A DNA stretch of 64,000 nucleotides, taken from assembly GCA_948474755.1 (NCBI GenBank), contig CAOLHI010001837.1, positions 248,001 through 312,000 of the forward strand, written 5' to 3'. Positions 10,619 to 20,608 of this stretch are shown one piece after another. The DNA is from Ctenosaura bakeri. Its lineage: Eukaryota > Chordata > Lepidosauria > Squamata > Iguanidae. The first letter of the stretch is position 1. Every line of letters starts with the position of its first letter. Made by a program: the position numbers and the translations under genes. The notes under the pieces were generated by a model. It saw only the letters and a list, made by a program, of their open reading frames with translations, ran no database searches and had not been told where the DNA came from.

Positions 10619-10700
10619 CTGTTGGACTGCAATTCCCAACATCCATAGTTACTGGCCATGTTAGCTAGGGTTGCTCCAGGCATGCTGTAAGCTATTCTAA
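10619..10700. repeat. MITE-like GTTGGACTGCAA repeat
   Basis: The core GTTGGACTGCAATTCCCAAC resembles the arm seen at 3452-3545 and a common squamate palindromic short repeat. Only one arm is clear here, so the copy is truncated or diverged. Confidence 0.4.
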
Positions 10701-11189
10701 GCCTGTGAGACAAAGTGATGTATCAGTCAAACAGGAATATCATCAGATGGCTCAAAACACGCACACCTAGGCACTGTTGCCCTCACTAAGGCAGACTGCA
10801 GTGACTTTATGTAATAAGCTTTGGTAAAGCGGCATTCCAGCCACTACTGAAAAGAGATACCCCACTTTTAATGTATGATCAATGCATCAAATTTGGCATT
10901 TTAGAATATGTGTGTGAGATGCTTTGTTTTTATTTGGGGTGGGGCAGGCGAATGAGCGTTTGCTAATAGAGAACTGGCCTCCCTCTCCCCTCCCTCTCAC
11001 ACTACGCTTTTTACTAATGCAGAAGATAAGGGTGAACAAGCCTGCAGGAAAATACCAGCTGGAAGCTGTAAATAAGCCTTGTTTCACCCACATAAACACA
11101 TGAATATGGCATCCAATAATGACTAGCATACTATCAGACTGAAGGAAGGCGACTTGGAAGAAATCTGTTCCATGTTAGGTTCACAGCCA

Positions 11190-12491
11190 TAAACAATATT
11201 AAAATTTATTAACCAAAGCTTTGTACATTATCTTTATATAAACTTGCAATTTTACACCTAGGCAAAACCAACATTTTATACAAATTGTTACAGAATATTA
11301 AATGAGTGGTTTAAGTAAATTAAACCACACTGATTTACTTTAGTAAATTATCTACAAAAGTGATTTGTGACTTTTTTAAAAATTCCCATGAACATATAAA
11401 AATAAATTATTCTTTACTTTTCAATTAGATCTACCAATTAGAAATATTACAAATCAAAATATCCACATTTTATGAATTCTTCACAATACAAAACAGTCAC
11501 AAAACTTTATTTACAGAAATGAGGTAAGAACTGTGCAATGTTTAACCAAACAATATTGCAGAAACAATAGATTCTTCCAATTAAGTACACAGTGAAGGTC
11601 TAAGTATACTTGAGCATTTTCCACTAATAATTCACACAAATTCAATTAGTGGCTATTAACTCCCAGCTTCAAACTATCTTCTGCTATAATGCATAGTCAT
11701 ACCATGAAATCACTTTAAGCTGAAAATATTCAAATATTTCTTATTCACCCGTTAATATTTTAATAGAAATGAGAAATCCCCCACTTCTTTTTTTGGTAAT
11801 TTATTAGTGGAAAGCAACCCAGGTAATGATTTGCCTGAGCTATCTACAGTGACAAACACTTCTAATAAAGGCAGATCAATGGGAGAGGCTGCTGGTGCAA
11901 AGTTGAACACACTCGTGGCTTTTACAAAGACTTGTTTAGTGCATGACCAGCTATATAAAGCCATTCCAACCCAACAGAGGTGAGCAACAGGCACTTGGGT
12001 TAGGTCAAATGCTACCAGAACTTGAGTTGCTTACTCAGCTGGTAAGATTTATAACCTTTGAACTGATCTGTTTTTTCCAGGAATCTTTTTTAAAAATCCA
12101 ATTCAAGATTAACCACCATTTTGTCACTCCTTAAGAATTCCTACTCTAACAAGGAATTGAAGAAAATACTTAAGTAAAAAAACCTGTTCCGCTTCTTGAA
12201 AAAATTGGTATTTCTAAAACACAAGTTTTAACAAGTAACAGGAACGTCCACTTGTCATTGGAAGATGCTGCAAATTTGGTTTGCTTTTTTCAATCAAATA
12301 ATGGAACTAGAACAGGCTATTTATTACCAACGCAAAATGTTAAAAGGACTACTAGTTGAGCAGCAGAATTCAAATAAATGGTCATAATTGACAATTCTTA
12401 TATGCAAACAAAGAATTCCATGAAATCTGAAGAAAACAGTTCAGTTTCAGTGCAACAAAAAGCAACAAGGTCAAAGCATTATATAAATGTC
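11190..12491 (-). other. MLLT10: MLLT10 3' UTR
   Basis: About 1.3 kb of AT-rich, repeat-free sequence follows the proposed stop codon. On the minus strand an AATAAA lies at 11205-11210. The absence of recognisable transposons over this stretch, in a window full of them, fits a transcribed and constrained 3' UTR. The exact cleavage site is inferred. Small open frames at 11752-12134 are not supported. Confidence 0.6.
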
Positions 12492-12548
12492 TTAAGGTAG
12501 ATTCACTTTTCCAGTGTGCAGTTCGCTCCTCGTTGCATCTAGCCACAC
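12492..12548 (-). CDS. MLLT10: proposed MLLT10 terminal coding exon
   Basis: A polypyrimidine tract and TCTTCTGCAG acceptor at 12549-12558 precede 18 codons and a TAA stop (12492-12494). In phase 0 with the upstream exon it reads VWLDATRSELHTGKVNLP. The human AF10 end, as I recall it, is RLSDKTGPVAQEKS, so only the position, length and a loose R-S-x-x-TG-x-V pattern agree. An alternative acceptor, CTAG at 12537-12540, would give a shorter tail ending LEK and TGA in another frame. The stop and exact tail therefore need transcript data; the exon is the best candidate in the interval between 14533 and the 3' UTR. Confidence 0.5.
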   Translation of the reverse strand: MWLDATRSELHTGKVNLP

Positions 12549-14532
12549 CTGCAGAAGAGAGGCTTGCAGCTTGCAGCCTGATGAAGTGCTATCACAGCAG
12601 GATACTCAATTCTACATCCTCCTCCCCACCCAAGTCAATTCTTCTCTGGTGCAACTGGTCCACTTTTATCATTTAGTCTCTGGAGAAGAAAAGAAACACA
12701 GCATGCCAAGTTATCAATGGTTAGAATTATGTACAGTAAGTACTGTAGTGTAATACAGATTTTCAGATCTTTGTGCTTCTAGCTGCTCTCCCTCACAGCT
12801 ATGTTCTTAGCAGCTTAGCATATCCAAATGAGCATGGAAAGCAGCACCCAGCCCTTGCTTTCTTCCACTTGCCTTGACTTAAGAGGGAATTCCAGATAAA
12901 TAAGCACTCCTCACTACTGAGCTGGAGGACAGATACCACCACCTTAGTTTACATCTCCAGTGTTGTCACCGATTGCAAGTGAACTGCTTTCTCCATAATA
13001 CAAAACAAAATGGGAAATAATATCCCAATGATTTGAGAAAGCTCAGTGTATATTTCATTATGAGTAGCTGATAGAGAGCTCTGTGTTCATTCTGCCTACT
13101 GCGGAGACAGAAAAGCAACACATCTGAGATTAATTGGGATCTGGTAACTGGGAGTTTTAAAAAATTAACTAAGCTAAAGTGGGCTTTTCCAACTATCATC
13201 ATAGGTTTCTCCAATTTTAACTTTTCCAACTTTCTCCAGTGAGCTTTGGGTAATGTGAAAATCATTGAAAATACTGATTGATCAGTGAAATAATGATTTA
13301 GGTCAGCAAACAGCTCCTACTTAACAGCAGCTACTAAGAAAGGAAGTAAATGAAGCACAAGTCTACTTTCAAGCTACTACCCTTATCTGAAATTTCTGAT
13401 CACTCACCCACATGTTTGGGCTTATTCAGTGATGGCTGGGGGAAAGCATTCTGCATAGGTCCACAGCCAATTGTTTGGCTCTAGACTTGAGCTCTGGTGT
13501 TTGGAACAGTTAGTAAAACAGACATCAAGCACTGTTTTCTTGAAGGACTTACATTTAATACCAGGGTTCAGAATGCCAGGCAATACAAATACCAACAAAA
13601 TACACTTTTCCCCCTTTTGAAGCAATGACGTGTAAGATCTTTACAGTGCAAATGAAGGACATCTTGCTGCCCTTTTTCCAGAAAAGGACTATTTTATCAT
13701 AGTTGCCTGGACTACCTGAAAGACCCATGATTTCATTGTTAACAGAGAGTTCCTCCACTGATGCAGACTGCAACTATTTTATCACAATATCAGTGTTCAC
13801 AGATGCTGTGGCCACTTTGTTACCTGGTGGCCAGTCTTCTAGTGATAGACCTCTCCATGGATGGCAGACACCAAGCCTGTACTCAAAGCCTTACCAATTC
13901 ACAGAGATTGCTAGAGCCTACGCTCCAATGGCACAGCCTTCAAATGCCCAGTCAACTTCATGCCACAACAAACCACCCTGGCAGAACCCTGTGAAGGTTT
14001 ATCCTAATTACTTGATGCTTACTGCTTCCATTTTTGCCAAAAATAGAAATCTGGTTTAGATGTCAACAGAACTGCATTAAATTAAAATCACCACTGGAGC
14101 ATTTGCCCTATATTGGAAAGGTGGAAATGAGCTGTCCATTGTCCTTTAACAGCCTAGCATCACAAAATAAACATTGCAGGGGACTGGACAAGATAGCCTT
14201 TATGGTCCCTTCCAATTTTAAGATTCTGTGATTCTAAGGAAAGCTAGTAGGATCACCTTACATTCACTGTTGTCATAATGAGGTGTTAGCCACAGTACTT
14301 TGCTAGACAAGCAGAAGAAACAGAGCTCATTTTCATTCCAGGGACTGGATGCTAAAGTAGTAGCAACTGTACATTCTATTCATTACAGCTGGACAGCTGT
14401 AACTAATACAATTATGTATTTCCATTTAAAGCATAGATTTAATCATAGATTGTCTCTCTCTATATTCCAAGTTAAGGTCTTTCTCAACATTTCAGTCGAC
14501 ATCTCTTGAATTCACTAGGTGTGTATACTTAC
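12549..14532 (-). other. MLLT10: MLLT10 intron (last)
   Basis: This 2-kb intron, if the terminal exon is right, starts with the strong donor GTAAGT at 14532. It contains a short CR1 3' tail at 14174-14237 and otherwise no element that I recognise. Open frames of 60-118 codons on both strands show no protein similarity. Confidence 0.55.
14174..14237 (+). mobile_element. CR1 LINE 3' tip
   Basis: A short, diverged CR1 end: GGGACTGGACAAGATAGCC, GGTCCCTTCCAATTTTAAG and the terminal ATTCTGTGATTCTA. Heavily 5'-truncated. Confidence 0.75.
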
Positions 14533-14748
14533 AGTTACTTTTTGAGTTGCATTATCCCCATGAATAGTAAGGAATGGGTTAGTTGTAGCTGTATGAAGCG
14601 GAGATGCCTGAGAGCCTGCCAGTAAGTTATTGATGGGAATCTGTGTTGCTCCTGAAATCTGCAACTGCTGTACTTCAGGCTGGTGATGGTGTTGCTGCTG
14701 CTGCTGCTGCTGCTGTACTAGTTGATACAAAAGAGCCTGATGCTGTTC
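14533..14748 (-). CDS. MLLT10: MLLT10 exon with poly-Gln tract
   Basis: This 216-bp exon encodes 72 residues in phase 0 at both ends. It begins EQHQALLYQLV, has eight glutamines then three histidines, and continues PEVQQLQISGATQIPINNLL and NPFLTIHGDNATQKVT. This is the conserved C-terminal Gln-rich region of AF10. Acceptor is TATTAAAG at 14749 and donor ACT|GTAAGT at 14532. The glutamine run is seven CAG and one CAA codons, so it is a coding trinucleotide repeat that can vary in length. The Gln-rich part is thought to serve in transcriptional activation. Confidence 0.93.
14692..14715 (-). repeat. MLLT10: coding (CAG)n tract in MLLT10
   Basis: Eight glutamine codons, seven of them CAG, in a row. 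A pure CAG tract is slippage-prone, so length variation between individuals or species is expected. Confidence 0.95.
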
Positions 14749-15200
14749 CTTTAATACAATAGTGAAGCAGCAGTCACTTATTTTGTGGGGAAAATATTTT
14801 CATGCATTCACCAAAAAGAGTACTAAAACTTGGAGAAAGCTGAATTAGTTCAGTGCTTCTCATTCACCTAGGATTTATGTATCAGTAGGTTGCATTTTTC
14901 TACATTAGAGAAAAAGAAAATCAATACAATAATTTTACACTGCTTCAGGGAAGAAAGAGCTATAATGGTTGTGAGGCCTCTGAACACAGGGGATCCTTGC
15001 CTACTCCAAGTCAATGTATTAAAGCAGTTAAGAATGCAGTGCTTGGATATGGGAAACAGGAGCTCAAATCCCTGGTTATCTGTGATGTTCACCAAACAAG
15101 CCACCATCTCTCACAAAGTCAGTCTAAAAACAAAAATATAATTCTAAGATGACAGGTAGAATGAAAACAGCAAGAGGCTAAACTGAGAAAAACAGAGAAC

Positions 15201-15911
15201 ATCTAAATCAGTGGTTCTCAACCTTCCTAATGCCGCGACCCTTTAATACAGTTCCTCATGTTGTGCTGACCCCCAACCATAAAATTATTTATTTATTATT
15301 TACAATGCCTCCCTCCCTGCCAAAGGCCGCGTCGCTGGCCAGGAATGGGGGGGAGCAGGGAGGGAAAGAGGAGCCGTGCATCTCCCCCAGGAAAAAACTC
15401 CGAGAACCCCCCTGGGCTCTGCTTCTGCTTCGCTCTCGTTTCCGCAGGGGGGGCAGTGTGGGGAAAGTTTCCAGAATGTTGGCCCTGGCGGGGGGGGGAA
15501 TCCCAGCGCCTTTGTCTTTTGTGCCGGGTGCAGCTTGCCCCTCCGGAAAAGCACTGCCTTGCGGCCCCCCAGCCCTTCCACAGCGCCCCCTTCCATCGCA
15601 AGTGGCGCAGGGGCTGTGGTGAGGAGGGGGCCTGCCCCCGGTGCTGCCGCCCCCCCCAAGCTGGCCCGTCAAACGGGAGGTTCTCCTGGTATCGGAGAAG
15701 GGGAGCAATTTCAGTCCCTTCTGAACAGGGGGCAGGAGGATGCGAGCACGTGGCTCGTGCTTGTGCACCACCACTCCTGCTGCGGCGAGGAAATGGAGCC
15801 TAAGACCATCGGAAATACGTATTTTCCGATGGTCTTAGGTGACTCCTGTGAAAGGGTCATTCAACCCCCAAAGGGCTCGCGACCCACAGGTTGAGAACCG
15901 CTGGCCTAAAT
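15201..15911. mobile_element. SPIN-type hAT element with GC-rich insert
   Basis: The element at 15209-15903 (695 bp) begins CAGTGGTTCTCAACCTTCC and ends ACAGGTTGAGAACCGCTG, which are inverted repeats of about 16 bp. The left 85 bp (GCCGCGACCCTTTAATACAG, TTCCTCATGTTGTGCTGACC, CCCCAACCATAAAATTATTT) and right 85 bp (TTTTCCGATGGTCTTAGG, TGTGAAAGGGTCATTC, CCCCCAAAGGGCTCGCGACC) are those of the SPIN (SPACE INVADERS) family. Flanks ATCTAAAT (15201-15208) and GCCTAAAT (15904-15911) are an 8-bp duplication with two changes. The middle, about 15304-15798, is very GC-rich and CpG-containing with several G runs and is unlike the usual AT-rich SPIN interior. Open frames of 101-172 codons there are consequences of GC content; none resembles a transposase. 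Confidence 0.85.
15799..15839. repeat. subterminal palindrome of SPIN element
   Basis: CCTAAGACCATCGG (15799-15812) is repeated as its exact reverse complement at 15826-15839, and the bases between nearly pair, giving a 41-bp near-perfect palindrome centred on ACGT. The right half is normal SPIN sequence; the left half is an inverted extra copy at the edge of the GC-rich insert. Confidence 0.92.
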
Positions 15912-16346
15912 AAATACAGTTGCGTGTAGTAGAATGAAAAAACTAAGGCAGAACAGTGCTTTGAAAAGCTCTGGAATTTCTTATTTCTTCTCCAAAGTCT
16001 TCTTTCACAGACTTTGGACTCATGACAAAATTTAGAACAAGAGCAGGACAAACTCACAGGCAGAATACTGTCAGCCTATTCAGATCAGAAGATACTGATC
16101 TCCATATTTCCCTGCTCACCTACTTGTGTAGGTTTTTACCCAAGGAGAAATTTGGGACAGGTGGTTTAATATGCCCTCAGCAAGACAGGCAGACTGACTC
16201 TTCCAGGTACTGTTCATTAGTACCCCCAGAGCTCCCAAACCTTAAGAACTAGATTGATCAGTATGCATCTGGTATGTCACTTGTTTCTAGTGCTGCTTTA
16301 ATACACGTTTGCTGAAGCTTCTGAGTTGGCAAACTCTTTCTTTTTT

Positions 16347-16364
16347 CTCTCTCTCTCTCTCTCT
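16347..16364. repeat. (CT)n microsatellite
   Basis: About nine CT units within a pyrimidine-rich stretch of an MLLT10 intron. Confidence 0.9.
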
Positions 16365-16975
16365 TTTCTCTTTATGCATGTGTCTGGTTGATCTGGTATG
16401 CAGGGCAAGGGATTCAAACAACCAGAATCTGACTCTTTCTTCGTAATCTGCCATTTTGTTGACTTTTGTGGCAATGGCTGTGAGGGAAGCAAAGCTATCT
16501 TTATGCCATCATTTGTTATATCCCCCTCCCCTGGCAAGAAGGAGGAGGGGGACAATGATCTGAATCTCTAGGAATCATTCCCTAACTCAGCGATTACTCT
16601 TTCAACAAGTAGATGATGGAAAACAGGAGGAAAAAATAGGCTGAAGAGCACACCCAGCAATCTCATGGCTCCTGTTGAGTGGAGAGTATAGCAGAGTTCC
16701 TCCCACCTCCTTCTGAGGCACTTCTTAAGATCTGGCTCTGTTTCTTGAGGGGCCACATGAGAAAAAGCTGCCTGAGCGACACACAAATAAGAAGCCATGG
16801 CTGGCATGCTATTAGGCAGTTACAACGTCATCAGCTAGGCTTAGAATCTCGTAACTGTTTGCTATTCATATTTATGATTGTGACACTCCATGATTACAAA
16901 TGCCCCTGAAACCTGCCTTAAAACCCAGGCGGCTGCACTAAGGGACAAAGTTCTATGGTGTTGGTAAGTGGGGTG

Positions 16976-17117
16976 CTGAAGGATGATGCATTACTCCTCT
17001 TCTACCAGTGAGTAGCAGTGCACTATGGAGTTGCAATAGGACCCAATCAGGGCATCTGCTTCTGCTCATTGCACTGCTGCTCATTGGTGGGAGGGGGCTG
17101 AATGCATCATCCTTCAG
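16976..17117. repeat. 17-bp foldback
   Basis: CTGAAGGATGATGCATT at 16976-16992 and AATGCATCATCCTTCAG at 17101-17117 are perfect reverse complements. The bases further out (GGGGTG / TGCCCTGCTCCCC) also partly pair with a gap. The 108-bp centre has no recognised gene. The layout suggests a small DNA element. Confidence 0.8.
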
Positions 17118-17778
17118 TGCCCTGCTCCCCACTGTTTCTTCAAAACTCTGTGCAGCTATCTGGATCTTAAGGTGGGTTTGGGGAGCTGGGGATCAGGAAA
17201 TGGATCACAGCCACAATGTTATGACTTCCTGTTTGATGCAGAACCTCAAGTCTATGTCTGTAAGCACAGCAGTGGAAGAAAAGTATTTCAAGGTTGAAGC
17301 GTGAAACCAAAGAGAGCCTTTCAGAGGATGGAAGGACTCCTGAGAGCCACTGAAAGCACCAACTGACTCACATTCTCTGCTCTCCCTCCTCTGGTGAAGA
17401 GGCTGGTGAGAGCAAAACCATCACCTTGTCCAAGGAGGGACACAAGGAAGTGTTTGGAACTCCCAGATGGGATCAGCTGTTAATCACTTAATCCATGCCT
17501 TCAAAACTCTCTTTTAGTAGGGAACAAAGTTGCCCAGAGTAGGAACAGCCTAATTATTTAGGAGACAACTGAGCAGGAATGTTCATCCTCCTCCTCCTTC
17601 TCCTCCATGCCATTTATTTTTCTTTAGAACAGGGTGATCTTCACCCCCTTCTCTTTCCTCCTGAACATTTCTGCAAACTTCTGGGTTCTCCTGATATACT
17701 GATAATTTGGCTACATAAGCATCAATATTGGCTCCTGAACATTGGAAACAGAGATCATGATAAAAAGGCAAGGCTTAC

Positions 17779-17881
17779 CGGTGTCAATTGTTGAGGATTT
17801 AGTAACTGCTGAAGCTGCTGGTGGTGTTGATGCAGCAAAAGTTGTCTCTGTTGGTCAGGTAGAAACCCAAGTCCAGAGGCA
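17779..17881 (-). CDS. MLLT10: MLLT10 Gln-rich exon
   Basis: This 103-bp exon follows a GTTATAG acceptor and ends CCG|GTAAGC. One base completes the serine codon of the upstream exon, then it reads ASGLGFLPDQQRQLLLHQ, HHQQLQQLLNPQQLTP. This matches the AF10 stretch that in human, as I recall, is ASGLGLLSDQQRQ... followed by a Gln-rich part and QQLTP. It joins in phase 0 to the poly-Gln exon. A low-complexity Gln/His/Leu helix is expected. Confidence 0.92.
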
Positions 17882-19331
17882 CTATAACGTAATGAGAAAC
17901 CTTAACCAGAAATTTACTTACTGGATGATTTCTATTACATATCATAGCATAAGGAAGTAGGGAACAGGATTTATTTATTACCAGCAGTCCAACTGGTGCA
18001 ATCCTCCTGCTCTCCCTAAATGCATTTGATAAACTGGGCTCTCACTGGAAGTTTTCCACTCACAACCACAGGCTCCCCACCCTCACACTGCATCTTTTCC
18101 AGAGTTGCCTGCCTGGGGGCAGGGGGACACTGAGACTTGTTGACATCATCACCATCTTTTCCTCTCTGCAGATCATGCGACTGCTGCCTTGCTTCTCCTG
18201 ATCATACTTTTCTTCTGCTTCTTTCCTGAGAGACCATTTGGTGCCAGAGTAAACTGCTGGTGCTATCCTAAGATCTACTCTGACCCCAAAGTTGTCCCTT
18301 TTCTGTGGTGACTCAGACTGCCTGCCTTCCCCCTTGAGTGTGCATGTTCTTAACAATGGGCAACTGGGATAGGAGAATAATTTCTGCTACCAAAACACAG
18401 ATAGACACATTAAAGACAGAAATAAACACTAAAGGCAAACGATGATTAAGTTGGACTAGGCAAAAAAACAAAGGGAAATGAAAGACTGTGTGAGACCAAC
18501 TTAGATGACAATTAATAACCACCCAGTCCTCACCACAGCTCTTTCACAATCCGCTTCTAATACAGAATGAAGAATCTGTGAGGAAATGACTGACTACATT
18601 ACTTCAATGACTTCATATAACCCTGCTCCACTAATACTGTGACTGGAGAATGCTGGTGACATTCTTGCCCCAGATTGCTTGATGTGGCTGTCCATTAGCA
18701 AAGTTCAAGTCCCCTTCTTCCCCTCTCTCCCACCCTGACATTTTCTTTATATTGCCACATCACATCTAGTTTCTTCCTGCTTATTTTTAATTTATGGATC
18801 TCCAAATCAGTATTTCAGACTACGCCATTCTACTCTAGAAATATATTGAGCCAATCTGTTCCAATCTAGAGCTCATACTAATTGGTCCAAATCTGCAAAT
18901 TTGCCTCATTATTCAGGATGCTGCTGAATCAGTTGCATAGCCCTAATATCCAATTGTCCTATCACCTCATGAGGTAGAAAGCGCTCCAATTATGCTGGAC
19001 TGTACAGTGGCAGGCATAGGGAAATGCATCATAAAGCATTTAGATTGTAATACGACCATCAGACAAACACACACAAACACACACACCATCCCTTGAACTG
19101 GCCCTGCATCTTATTCCAACAGATGCATAAGGCAATGATTGCTTAGCTTCCCCCACCATTTACAATGGAGCTCAAATACAGCAAGTACTATGCTATTTTT
19201 AAATTTTGGCACACATAATATGATTCTTCCTTCAACATCTTCAAGATAAAGGCAGCTATTTCTGATAATTATAGGCTTTTAAGAAATGTTGAAAACATGA
19301 CCAAACAATACAAACAAGAGGAAAAGTTTAC
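17882..19331 (-). other. MLLT10: MLLT10 intron
   Basis: A 1.45-kb intron with donor AG|GTAAAC at 19331. It contains an AC-rich microsatellite near 19068-19085 and no other element I recognise. Open frames (18060-18522) are unsupported. Confidence 0.85.
19068..19085. repeat. (AC)n-rich microsatellite
   Basis: Interrupted AC units (ACACACAAACACACACAC) in an MLLT10 intron. Confidence 0.85.
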
Positions 19332-19684
19332 CTATTACTCAATGTAGTTGGCAGAGAATGTGCTGCATTTGGTGGCACAGTTGTGTGAGTGAGAGAAGAA
19401 GGGTTCTGTGATATCGTGGCAGGAGTCTGAATTACACCATTTAAGGCCCCAACAATTCCATTGATTGCCAGCTGGCTAGCTGGCAGAGCTCCAATTATTC
19501 CACCCACTGCAGGAATGGTGGATGTTACAGTCTGCATTCCACTGGCAAGTGCCCCCACTGTCACTCCATTGACCTGTTGAACTCCTGCAACTCCTGTGCC
19601 TTGCTGAGCTGGACTTTGCCCAGCAGGTGGTGGAGTGGAGAGCGCAGAAGAACTACTAGTGCTTTGTCCACTGGAGTTTATCTC
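19332..19684 (-). CDS. MLLT10: MLLT10 large C-terminal exon
   Basis: This 353-bp exon encodes about 118 residues of the AF10 C-terminal region, low-complexity and rich in Ser, Gly, Thr, Pro and Ala. It reads EINSSGQSTSSSSALSTPPP, AGQSPAQQ, GVQQVNGVTVGALASGMQ, VGGIIGALPASQLAINGIVG and TTVPPNAAHSLPTTLSN. The segments NGVTVGALASGMQ and LAINGIVGALNGV are hallmarks of AF10. Acceptor is TTTTATTAG; phase 0 in and phase 2 out, both matching neighbours. No stop or frameshift. Confidence 0.95.
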
Positions 19685-19799
19685 CTAATAAAAACACAAA
19701 AGCTCAGCTGTATCAAACTTCACACAACAGCAAGATAATCAAAATGCAGTATTAAGCTACTACAAGTCTACACTGCATAAAAAAGGAAACAAACAGTAC

Positions 19800-19888
19800 C
19801 TGATTTAAAACAGGAAGAGAGTTATCAGGTAGAAAGCTGCTTCCCAGATGAGGGCTTTTACTGTTATTCGAAGAATCAGTGCTAGCAG
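19800..19888 (-). CDS. MLLT10: MLLT10 short Ser-rich exon
   Basis: This 89-bp exon lies between TGCTTTAG and CAG|GTACTG. Two bases finish the alanine codon of the previous exon, then ASTDSSNNSKSPHLGSSFLP and DNSLPVLNQ. It corresponds to the AF10 segment after the leucine zipper. The intron to the next exon is only 115 bp, the shortest in the gene here. Confidence 0.94.
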
Positions 19889-20425
19889 CTAAAGCAATGA
19901 AAAAGAAAAGGGCAACATTAACTTCTCCATATGAAAGGCATAAACATCCTTACGTAAAACACTTGCACAAAGCTGAATTTACTTTACTTTAAAATATGCT
20001 CAAATAACTATGACACCCAGTTCTATTTATGCCAGTGACTTTTGCTGCTGCAACTACTCAAGTGACCGAAGTAATGCTCGACGTTGCTATTTTGTGAAGA
20101 TGAGCAGCTTGTTTGAACAGTAAAAACATTTCACATTGTGATTTTTGTCTGCAATTTGATCTTGCGAAACATAAAGTAAAATCAATCACTTAAGCCAATC
20201 TCATCTCTTTGTCTATATAAAAAGTTGCACAGATCTACATCTTTTAAAAAAATACACATGGGATTTTACTGGTTTTACAGGCTGCATTGTGGAAGCAAAT
20301 GAGAATAGAACTATTTATTTTCTTCACATGCAGATGACAATAAGCCTAAGAAATGTAAGAAAGCTAAAGCCTTCTGGAAATTTTGACAATGCCATGAAAA
20401 AAAGAATCCACTTCTCTTTCCTTAC

Positions 20426-20608
20426 CAGCCTGAGCCGAAAATGCATGCATTTGATGGGAAGGACTTGGATTGGATAAAATTGTTGGAAAAGGAACTGAAA
20501 GCTGGGCATTTAGTAGCTGGAGGCGCTCCTTTTTAGCAGTCAGGTTTTTAATCTGTTCCTCTAAGCGACGATTTTCAACTTGAAGCTGATGTAATGACTT
20601 CAGCATGC
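20426..20608 (-). CDS. MLLT10: MLLT10 leucine-zipper exon
   Basis: This 183-bp exon encodes the AF10 leucine zipper: MLKSLHQLQVENRRLEEQ, then IKNLTAKKERLQLLNAQL, then a linker VPFPTILSNPSPSHQ. The heptad leucines and charged e/g positions form a coiled coil. In AF10 the zipper, with the octapeptide motif in the preceding exon, binds DOT1L and is retained in KMT2A-MLLT10 and PICALM-MLLT10 leukaemia fusions. Acceptor TAGTTTTAG, donor CTG|GTAAGG, phases 1 in and 1 out. The zipper is intact and nearly identical to the mammalian one as I recall it. Confidence 0.97.

Larger units (their letters stand above)
4707..11189. other. DNAJC1-MLLT10 intergenic region
   Basis: About 6.5 kb separates the tail-to-tail ends of the two genes. 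It carries a 307-bp hAT MITE, a CR1 3' end, a Tigger-like end with a 21-bp foldback, a degenerate DIRS-like reverse transcriptase segment and a small palindromic repeat. The parts 4710-5390, 5720-6540, 8050-8400 and 10080-11180 show no gene or element I can name. Open frames of up to 143 codons here are parts of the DIRS remnant or chance. Confidence 0.7.
14749..17778 (-). other. MLLT10: MLLT10 intron with SPIN insertion
   Basis: This 3-kb intron holds the SPIN-type hAT element at 15209-15903, a CT microsatellite at 16347-16364 and a 17-bp foldback at 16976-17117. The parts 15912-16340 and 17120-17770 show no recognised element. Confidence 0.85.

Noticed and set aside
15376..15894. 172-codon and other overlapping open frames on both strands in the GC-rich block
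   Set aside because: Long frames on both strands and in several phases arise from GC-rich, stop-poor DNA. They run into SPIN terminal sequence and show no protein motif.
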